DNA of 39,747 nucleotides from assembly GCA_947500875.1 (NCBI GenBank), contig CANMUN010000020.1, positions 1 through 39,747 of the forward strand, given 5' to 3'. Below the pieces are notes generated by a model. That model saw nothing but the letters and a program-made list of their open reading frames with translations, ran no database searches and was not told the origin of the DNA. Source of the DNA: Flavobacteriales bacterium. GTDB lineage: Bacteria; Bacteroidota; Bacteroidia; Flavobacteriales_D; Crocinitomicaceae. Below are positions 34,053 through 39,747 of the stretch, piece after piece; within the stretch, counting starts at the first letter, position 1, and every line of letters starts with the position of its first letter. The position numbers and the translations under genes were made by a program.

Positions 34053-35009
34053 TTAATTCCCCAACCACCTAGGGTGCGTCGAATACGTTTTCGGCGGAAT
34101 GGGTAAATAATAACAATACTTCACAAACATCTCGTGCGAACCGCGCGAAATGCTCGACAATTTATTCAAGGTTAAATCATACGAATAACCCACCGTAAAA
34201 TTTTTAAAGGCATTGTACCCTAACAAAATTCCCAAGGCGTCCGAAGTACGGTAGGTTAATCCAGCGTATCCGAGTTCTGAACCCTCCCTTTTGATAAAAT
34301 AACGTGTGTTGATGTCCACCGAATATTTCACCAAATCGGTTCTTGCCATTAAATTGAAATCCAAATTTCCTGGGCCGATATTATTCATCTTGTATCCACC
34401 CATAATATAATAGTGACGGGCAGTGTTGTAACCAACGGTGCCGATACCTGAGGAAGCACCTAACAGTTCCGACTCACTCAAATGGGTAGAAGAAACGCCC
34501 GCGTAGTAATTGTTTCCTTTCAAAAACAATCCAAAATTTAAGTCTAAGCTAATCGCACTGAAGTCTGTTCCCGGCAAGGAAGGGTCGTTCATAGTTTGAG
34601 GCGGAATCCAATTGGGATTCATAGAATACGAGATGATTCCTGCACCAATACCTGCTCCCAAAGTACCAACGTTACCCAATGAAATAGGGTAGGAATAATT
34701 TAACAGCAAATTGTTCTGGCGAGAAAAACCAATCGCATCGTGATAGAAACTCAATCCAACTCCTCCGGGAAAAAAGCGGTTCATGTTGGCAGCAATGTTT
34801 AAAACGGCAGAATTTGGCGCGCCGTTAACCTTGTCCCATTGGTTGCGGTAGATGCTTGTTGCACAAATGCCCTCGTCGATGCCCGTTTCACCCGGATTCA
34901 CCGACATTTTATCGTACATGAAGTGCGTAAGAAGCTTGTCTTGCTGCGCAAGTGACGAACCCACCACAGCAGCAAAAGAAAGTCCTAATAGGCTGATTCT
35001 TAATTTCAT
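34053..35009 (-). CDS. PorP/SprF-family T9SS outer-membrane protein
   Basis: The start at 35009 (MKLRISLLGLSFAAVVGSSLAQQ) gives a 318-residue protein with a signal peptide and a beta-barrel-like strand pattern. A start at 35099 would give a spurious N-terminal extension. The family hallmark is QDKLLTHFMYDKMSVNPGETG at the N-terminus (usually Q...Y..N....NPA.AG), with SIYRNQWDKVNGAPNSAVLN and GVGLSFYHDAIGFSRQNNL. PorP proteins are outer-membrane T9SS partners that help anchor cargo, and one gene usually lies beside gldK. The ending LNKLSSISRGSHEMFVKYCYYLP is typical. Confidence 0.92.
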   Translation of the reverse strand: MKLRISLLGLSFAAVVGSSLAQQDKLLTHFMYDKMSVNPGETGIDEGICATSIYRNQWDKVNGAPNSAVLNIAANMNRFFPGGVGLSFYHDAIGFSRQNNLLLNYSYPISLGNVGTLGAGIGAGIISYSMNPNWIPPQTMNDPSLPGTDFSAISLDLNFGLFLKGNNYYAGVSSTHLSESELLGASSGIGTVGYNTARHYYIMGGYKMNNIGPGNLDFNLMARTDLVKYSVDINTRYFIKREGSELGYAGLTYRTSDALGILLGYNAFKNFTVGYSYDLTLNKLSSISRGSHEMFVKYCYYLPIPPKTYSTHPRWLGN

Positions 35010-35042
35010 ACTAATTAACTTGCAAATTAATTTTACGCATTC

Positions 35043-35061
35043 TAGGACAAAACTTGACCTA
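35043..35061. repeat. Imperfect 19-bp dyad upstream of porP
   Basis: TAGGACAAAACTTGACCTA is an inverted repeat (TAGG-x-CAA / TTG-x-CCTA) with one mismatched pair and a three-base centre. It lies 34 bp before the porP start. A second AGGACAA half-site occurs near 35115-35121. It could be an operator or chance in an AT-rich spacer. Confidence 0.3.
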
Positions 35062-35121
35062 AAAATGCTTGCTAAGTTAAGCAAAAAAATGAAAATCAAA
35101 AAAAATCCTAAAAATTGTCCT

Positions 35122-36258
35122 CTACCCTAATTTCTGGTAGGTTCTCCACCACAAATCTGGAAGTTCATTGTTCATGGCGTTGTCATAATCCAATTTATCA
35201 CACGGCACAAGGTGATGGCGCTCAAACCTACTGGATTCGGTTGAGGGATAAGGCACCTCCATCCACCATCGATCGGTCTTATTGCTTTTATAGAAAATGA
35301 GTTCTTTGAATTCATTCTCCATGACCACCGTGAATCGGAGGTAATCCTTCTTGCTTCCTACGGGAAAATCGCCTTTGCGCTCTTCAATCCCCTCCATGAA
35401 GTACCAGAGGGTATGCGCTACCAATGCAGCATCGTAGGAATTTTCGTTCATCGGATTAAATACCCCGAAGCACGAAAGTTTGTCCGATATTCCTGCATAT
35501 TTGGCGATGCGGCAAAATTGTTCCAAGGTAAAGCCGTTGGGATTTCCTTCTTTTAATTGGCGTTCGGATGCTTTAACGGCATCCAAATTCATCCCGATGA
35601 TGTCGGCGTTTCGAAGGTGGGGTTCCGCCAATCGAAAATCGCTGGTAAAGGCACCTAATTTACACACGTCAAAAAACAGTTTGTCGTAAAGCGCCATTTC
35701 TTGCGGCGGATTGCGGTTCGGCTGTACCCCTACGGTGGCGTGGTTGAATAAATAGCATGGCCTTCTCAACAACAATGAGCTAAGGTATCCCTTGCTGGAA
35801 ATAGAATCTTCTGGTTGGCCGAGGTTCAACCGTTCATCTACCGCGCACAAATTAATGAGCTGTTCGGTGATTTCATAACCTACCGATAAGGCGTGCATTA
35901 AATCCATGCTGCCTCCAACAATGATTGGAATGCAGTTGATTTTTACCAATTCGGCTACGAGGGTTTGCAGGGCAAAATAGGTGTCTTCGACCCTTTCCCC
36001 CGGATTCAAATCTCCTAAGTCGTAGAGCTTTGACTTCCCATTTTGATGGGGATACAACGCATACAATTCCTTTCGGAAGTCCATAGCACCTACAACGGCG
36101 TTAGTATGATTGCGGTATTCCTTCACATGAACGATACACAGGGAATTGCGTTCAACCTCTTCGGTAGAAGTTGCATTAAAACAAACGCGTTCTCCTAGAG
36201 GGGTTTCAAGGAATTCCTCAGGATCTACGGGAACAAGAAAAAGTGAAAAATCCAACAT
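35122..36258 (-). CDS. Arginase/formimidoylglutamase-fold protein with degenerate metal sites
   Basis: This 378-residue protein has the ureohydrolase fold and is annotated in relatives as formimidoylglutamase. The arginase metal motifs are degraded. The first (GG-x-H) reads Gly115-Gly116-Ser117-Met118, the second (D-A-H-x-D) Asp141-Glu142-Arg143-Leu144-Asn145, and the third (D-x-D) Asn224-Leu225-Asp226. Four of six ligands are lost, so hydrolase activity is unlikely. The surrounding sequence is well ordered: RKELYALYPHQNGKSKLYDLGDLN, VEDTYFALQTLVAELVK, and the C-terminal FYKSNKTDRWWMEVPYP. It lies between the T9SS genes and the MazG-like gene. Similar sequences occur across Flavobacteriia, so conservation without catalysis seems to be a family trait. 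Confidence 0.85.
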   Translation of the reverse strand: MLDFSLFLVPVDPEEFLETPLGERVCFNATSTEEVERNSLCIVHVKEYRNHTNAVVGAMDFRKELYALYPHQNGKSKLYDLGDLNPGERVEDTYFALQTLVAELVKINCIPIIVGGSMDLMHALSVGYEITEQLINLCAVDERLNLGQPEDSISSKGYLSSLLLRRPCYLFNHATVGVQPNRNPPQEMALYDKLFFDVCKLGAFTSDFRLAEPHLRNADIIGMNLDAVKASERQLKEGNPNGFTLEQFCRIAKYAGISDKLSCFGVFNPMNENSYDAALVAHTLWYFMEGIEERKGDFPVGSKKDYLRFTVVMENEFKELIFYKSNKTDRWWMEVPYPSTESSRFERHHLVPCDKLDYDNAMNNELPDLWWRTYQKLG

Positions 36259-36339
36259 GGTGGACGAAGATACTTTTTCTCTACGGTCCTTCCGTTGGGT
36301 TGGATAAAATTATTCCATAGCCCAACGTGAATAACTTCC

Positions 36340-36726
36340 TTAGGGTAAAAACTGTCCTATGTTTGGGCGAAAGTACAGTTCGGACTTAAGCACTTTGCCA
36401 TCTTCACGGTAAATGGGTTTACCGTTAGCATCTAATTTACTCATGTTAGAGCGTTGAATCTCGCAAAAAATCGCTTCAATCTTATCCTGCAAGCCATGAC
36501 GCAAAAGGGTTCCACAGAGGATGTACAACTGATCCCCCAAGGCATCGGCGATTTCCACTAAGTCGCCTTTTTTCGCTGCTTCCAAATACTCTTCGTTTTC
36601 TTCTTTCATCAAATTGTAACGCAGCGTTGAACCCGCCTCGTCGAGTAAGGTTGGGGAAGAATGGTTTTCAATTCCAAAAGCATTATGAAACCTTTCTACT
36701 TGGTGGATGATTTCTTTAAATTCCAT
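36340..36726 (-). CDS. MazG-like nucleotide pyrophosphohydrolase
   Basis: This 128-residue cytoplasmic protein is an all-alpha NTP pyrophosphatase-like domain (PF01503/MazG superfamily). The metal-binding helix pair reads KEENEEYLEAAKKGDLVEIADALGDQLY, matching the E-x-x-E ... E-x-x-D pattern. The C-terminus (NMSKLDANGKPIYREDGKVLKS) is the tail seen in phosphoribosyl-ATP pyrophosphohydrolase-like members. It would cleave nucleoside triphosphates (house-cleaning) or a related substrate. The substrate is unknown. It starts 1 bp after the E1 stop, so it is co-transcribed with it. Confidence 0.85.
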   Translation of the reverse strand: MEFKEIIHQVERFHNAFGIENHSSPTLLDEAGSTLRYNLMKEENEEYLEAAKKGDLVEIADALGDQLYILCGTLLRHGLQDKIEAIFCEIQRSNMSKLDANGKPIYREDGKVLKSELYFRPNIGQFLP

Positions 36727-36727
36727 A

Positions 36728-38779
36728 CTAATAAGATATTAAGTTTTCTATGGCTGCTCGCACCTTTTCGGCATTGGGTAGAATCGCCTCCTCAAGGGAA
36801 GAGTTCAAGGGAATTGCGGGGGTATCAACCGATCCCACCAAGGCTACTGGAGCATCGAGAAATTCAAAGGCATGCTGTTGTATTCGGCCTAATAAACTTA
36901 ATCCGAAGGCGCATTCTTTAGATTCTTCAGTAACCACGAGTATTTTCCCATGGCGCTTAGCCAGTTCTACCATCGAATTTTCGTCCAACGGATTCAAGGA
37001 ACGCAAGTCGAGAATTTCGATGCGCTGGTCGAACGACTTTGCCGCTTCCAAGGCCCAATACACTCCTCTTCCGTAGGCAACAACCCCGAGGGTGGTCCCT
37101 TGCTCAACTTGAGAGGCTTCTGCTTGTAAAACGCTACGAGCAAGACCTATTGGAACGCGGTAATTTTCGTCCGGTTCCACCGACATCGCCTCTTCGGTGC
37201 CTGGGATTTTAGACCAATACAAGCCTTTGTGTTCCAGAATTACTACGGGGTTAGGATCGTAAAAAGCCGCTTTCAAAAGTCCTTTTAAGTCGGCGCCGTT
37301 CGAGGGGTAAACGACTTTTATCCCTCGAATATTCACCAATACCGATTCAACGCTCGAGGAATGGTAAGGTCCTCCGGAACCGTATGCGCCAATGGGCACA
37401 CGTATCACGACACTGACCGGCCATTTTCCGTTGGACAGATAAAAACTGCGTGAAACCTCGGTAAAAAGCTGGTTCAATCCGGGCCATATGTAATCGGCAA
37501 ACTGTACCTCAACAATGGGCTTGAGCCCTACCGCTGACATTCCGACTGTGGATCCAATAATGAAGGCCTCTTGAATGGGCGTATTAAATACCCGGTGATC
37601 TCCGAAGGTTTCTGCGAGGGTAGCCGCTTCACGAAATACCCCGCCAAGCCGTCGGCCAACATCCTGGCCGTACAACAACGCTTCGGGGTGCTGTTGCATG
37701 ATTTCTCGAACGGCGAACAAGGCGGAATCCACCATGACTGTTTTCTTTTTTCCTTCAGGGATTCGAATACCTTCTTCGTGTTCAATAGGGGTTGGCGCAA
37801 AAATAAAGTCCCTTACGCTCATCGGGTCAGGATCGGGTGAGGCCAAGGCGCGCTCGTACGATTCTTGCACCAATTGCAATGAATCACGTTCGATTTGATC
37901 CAGGGTTGAGTGCGAAATATTCGCAAGGATGCAAGCGTTTTTCAATTTCGGAAAGGGGTCGCTTTTCGCGGCAATTTCCAAATCATCGCGGTACCACTCC
38001 TTGCGCACACCGGAGGTATGATGGTTTAATAAAGGAACCGTTGCATGCAACACAAAAGGCCTGCGTTCTTTTCGCATCGTTTTGATGATTTTTTGCAAGG
38101 CTTCGTGACAGGCTTCAAAATCAGAACCGTCCACGGATACAATTCCCATTCCTTTGAATCCTGCCGCAAATTCCGCAATGTTCTGAGCGCGAGTTTCCGC
38201 AGCATTGGCGGAAATATCCCAACCGTTATCTTGCACAAAATAGAGAATGGGCAGTTTTTTCAACACGGCCATTTGCATGGCTTCGGAAACTTCGCCTTCG
38301 GTGCATGAAGCGTCGCCCAAAGAGCAAATCACCACGGCCTCATGTTCATCCTCCTTCAGCAACTGCATTTTCTCTTTATACTGCAACCCTAAGGCTATTC
38401 CGGTGGTGGGGATGGCTTGCATGCCGGTGGCGGAGGACTGATGAATGATTTTTGGTTTATCGCTGTCGTTCAGTGAAGGATGCGAATAATAGGTTCTACC
38501 TCCGGAAAAAGGATCGTTTTTTTTGGCCAACACCTGCAGAAAAAGGTCTTCTGGAGTGACTCCAATCCCCAATAAAATGCTGTCATCGCGATAGTAAGGA
38601 GAAACCCAGTCCTTGGGGGTTAGTTGTAAGCCAAGCGCTAGCTGCACCGCCTCATGTCCTCTAGAGGTGGCATGCACGTATTTCGACGTAACATCTTTTT
38701 GGGCTTCAAGGAGTTCGCTGATGTGTTTGGCTTGGCACATCAAAGCAAAGGCTTTTAAAAGTACGGAGTTTGGTTCCAT
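36728..38779 (-). CDS. 2-oxoacid (branched-chain) dehydrogenase E1, alpha-beta fusion
   Basis: The start at 38779 (MEPNSVLLKAFALM) gives 683 residues. A start 33 bp further upstream looks spurious. The alpha half (about 1-340) binds thiamine diphosphate, with SLGDASCTEGEVSEAMQMAVLKKLPILYFVQDNGWDIS. The usual GDG reads GDA here. The beta half (about 345-683) shows LLYGQDVGRRLGGVFREAATL, NTPIQEAFIIGSTVGMSAVGLKPIVEVQFADYIWPGLNQL and LVVTEESKECAFGLSLLGRI. E1 fusions in Bacteroidota are branched-chain type and feed branched acyl-CoA synthesis. The E2 and E3 genes are not in the window. It lies 42 bp after the LD-carboxypeptidase. Confidence 0.92.
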   Translation of the reverse strand: MEPNSVLLKAFALMCQAKHISELLEAQKDVTSKYVHATSRGHEAVQLALGLQLTPKDWVSPYYRDDSILLGIGVTPEDLFLQVLAKKNDPFSGGRTYYSHPSLNDSDKPKIIHQSSATGMQAIPTTGIALGLQYKEKMQLLKEDEHEAVVICSLGDASCTEGEVSEAMQMAVLKKLPILYFVQDNGWDISANAAETRAQNIAEFAAGFKGMGIVSVDGSDFEACHEALQKIIKTMRKERRPFVLHATVPLLNHHTSGVRKEWYRDDLEIAAKSDPFPKLKNACILANISHSTLDQIERDSLQLVQESYERALASPDPDPMSVRDFIFAPTPIEHEEGIRIPEGKKKTVMVDSALFAVREIMQQHPEALLYGQDVGRRLGGVFREAATLAETFGDHRVFNTPIQEAFIIGSTVGMSAVGLKPIVEVQFADYIWPGLNQLFTEVSRSFYLSNGKWPVSVVIRVPIGAYGSGGPYHSSSVESVLVNIRGIKVVYPSNGADLKGLLKAAFYDPNPVVILEHKGLYWSKIPGTEEAMSVEPDENYRVPIGLARSVLQAEASQVEQGTTLGVVAYGRGVYWALEAAKSFDQRIEILDLRSLNPLDENSMVELAKRHGKILVVTEESKECAFGLSLLGRIQQHAFEFLDAPVALVGSVDTPAIPLNSSLEEAILPNAEKVRAAIENLISY

Positions 38780-38821
38780 GAAGCGGTTTTGAAAATTCGA
38801 ACAAATATACAACGGTTCAAG

Positions 38822-39747
38822 CTATTTAACTACTGGATTTAGGTAGGTTAATGTGCCTAAATCTGCGTCTAACGTCGCTTCTACCCCGAGAGGCAAGGTC
38901 CATTTATTTTCGGTATGACCCAAGGGGGCGTTGGAAAGAATGGGAAACGTGGCGGTTCCGAAATGTTGCTGAAGAACTTCCGACAACGAATACGATTGTT
39001 GGGGAGAAGCGGGAGAGCAGTCGGTGAATTGACCGAGAACCAGTCCGCTAATTTGGGAAAAGACGCCTGCTAAACGCAGGGAGGTTAACATTCGATCGAT
39101 GCGGTAAGGCTCCTCCCCTATTTCTTCTAAGACCAAAATCTTACCTTGGCAATCGGGAAAAAACGGACTCCCCAGCATGGAGGCAAAAACGCACAAGTTC
39201 CCTCCTATCAAAGCACCGGTGGCTTTCCCCGGACGACAGATTTTCGCTTTTAACGCCTGGGATTGTGTCAAGGATAATTGCAGCGGTTCGGTTTCAAAAA
39301 GCGCCTTTTTCAGCGCGTCAACGGTGAATGTATTCCAACCGGAATTACCGACAGGGCCGTGGTAGCTTACTAAACCTGTGCGGTGGTTAATGGCATTTAT
39401 GAGGAAGGTGATGTCGCTAAATCCTATGATAATTTTCGGGTTTTCCGCAAACCATGTCCAATCGATTTCTTCCATAAGGCGTGCCGTACCCCAACCGCCT
39501 CTGATGCAAAAAACGGCTTTGATCTCTGGGTCGAGAAGCGCTTGTTGGAGGTCTTTGAGCCGCTCCTCATCGGTACCGGAAAGGTATCCATCACGTAGGT
39601 AAACGGAAGGCGCCAACCAAGCCGTCAAACCCATCTCTTTCAAGGTGTGTTTGAATCCCGAGATAACCTTAGTATTCCAAACCGCGCCAGCTAATCCAAC
39701 AACAGCGACCTTGTCCCCCTGTTTTAGGCGTGGAGGTACAAGAGGAT
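38822..39747 (-). CDS. LD-carboxypeptidase (S66 family), 5' end outside window
   Basis: The open frame runs from 38822 to the window edge. At the edge it reads PLVPPRLKQGDKVAVVGLAGAVW, the usual N-terminal opening, so the true start is just beyond base 39747. The S66 fold is clear: IKAVFCIRGGWGTARLMEEIDW, IIIGFSDITFLINAI with the nucleophile Ser, YHGPVGNSGWN, LIGGNLCVFASMLGSPF, VLEEIGEEPYRIDRMLTSLR and LSNAPLGHTENKWTLPLG with the catalytic His. It trims the terminal D-alanine from tetrapeptides of recycled peptidoglycan in the cytoplasm. It is the first visible gene of the run that continues through the E1 fusion. Confidence 0.92.
   Translation of the reverse strand, partial: PLVPPRLKQGDKVAVVGLAGAVWNTKVISGFKHTLKEMGLTAWLAPSVYLRDGYLSGTDEERLKDLQQALLDPEIKAVFCIRGGWGTARLMEEIDWTWFAENPKIIIGFSDITFLINAINHRTGLVSYHGPVGNSGWNTFTVDALKKALFETEPLQLSLTQSQALKAKICRPGKATGALIGGNLCVFASMLGSPFFPDCQGKILVLEEIGEEPYRIDRMLTSLRLAGVFSQISGLVLGQFTDCSPASPQQSYSLSEVLQQHFGTATFPILSNAPLGHTENKWTLPLGVEATLDADLGTLTYLNPVVK

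Noticed and set aside
35010..35099. Extended N-terminus of the PorP-like protein
   Set aside because: It places the signal peptide internally and falls in an AT-rich spacer.

Overview
The window is chromosomal DNA of a Bacteroidota bacterium, most likely order Flavobacteriales. The grounds are a complete gldK-gldL-gldM-gldN core of the type IX secretion system (T9SS) with a PorP/SprF-like gene, a separate gldH, a T9SS C-terminal sorting domain on a secreted protease, promoter-like TAnnTTTG -7 elements ahead of several genes, and families largely confined to this phylum (DUF6495-like, DUF2911, the HYC_CC_PP cysteine-rich family, RicT with a cysteine-rich N-terminus). Placement below order (for example Crocinitomicaceae or Cryomorphaceae relatives) is a guess.

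Layout. 1-997 is the right end of an IS3-family (IS407-group) insertion sequence, cut by the window edge. 1028-8468 is a tight minus-strand run of nine genes reading radA, rsmI, holB (delta prime), ricT, gldH, a DUF6495-like gene, a DUF2911 gene, an EamA transporter and a cysteine-rich small protein. The IS sits directly behind its last gene. 8592-12264 (plus) holds an acidic conserved protein and a deoC operon with a full aldehyde dehydrogenase and a truncated, catalytically dead ALDH-like partner. 12271-13903 (minus) encodes a DUF3298 lipoprotein and a FISUMP-domain protein. 13988-14060 is tRNA-Pro(GGG), followed by a small lipoprotein gene, a secreted glucosaminidase (minus) and menA (plus). 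16251-19943 (plus) is etfB-etfA-bifunctional nuclease-nucleoside permease. 19940-22126 (minus) is a SulP anion transporter plus beta-carbonic anhydrase. 22173-27772 (minus) is a large secreted subtilisin, a membrane protein, kbl and a small acidic secreted protein. 27867-35009 (minus) is the T9SS core porP-gldK-gldL-gldM-gldN. 35122-39747 (minus) is a degenerate arginase-fold protein, a MazG-like pyrophosphohydrolase, a fused 2-oxoacid dehydrogenase E1 and a partial LD-carboxypeptidase.

How they work together. GldL/GldM form the inner-membrane motor and GldK/GldN the periplasmic ring of the T9SS. GldH is a gliding lipoprotein encoded elsewhere. The subtilisin beside gldN carries the sorting tag this machine reads. 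ETF, MenA and the E1 fusion belong to quinone-linked and branched-chain catabolic metabolism. DeoC with the two ALDH proteins forms a deoxyribose/acetaldehyde module. SulP plus carbonic anhydrase suggests bicarbonate handling.

I saw no CRISPR array, phage, plasmid or defence island. The points most worth checking are a perfect dyad over the deoC promoter, a split ALDH16-like pair, an arginase-fold protein that has lost most metal ligands next to the T9SS genes, and enlarged GldK and GldN.
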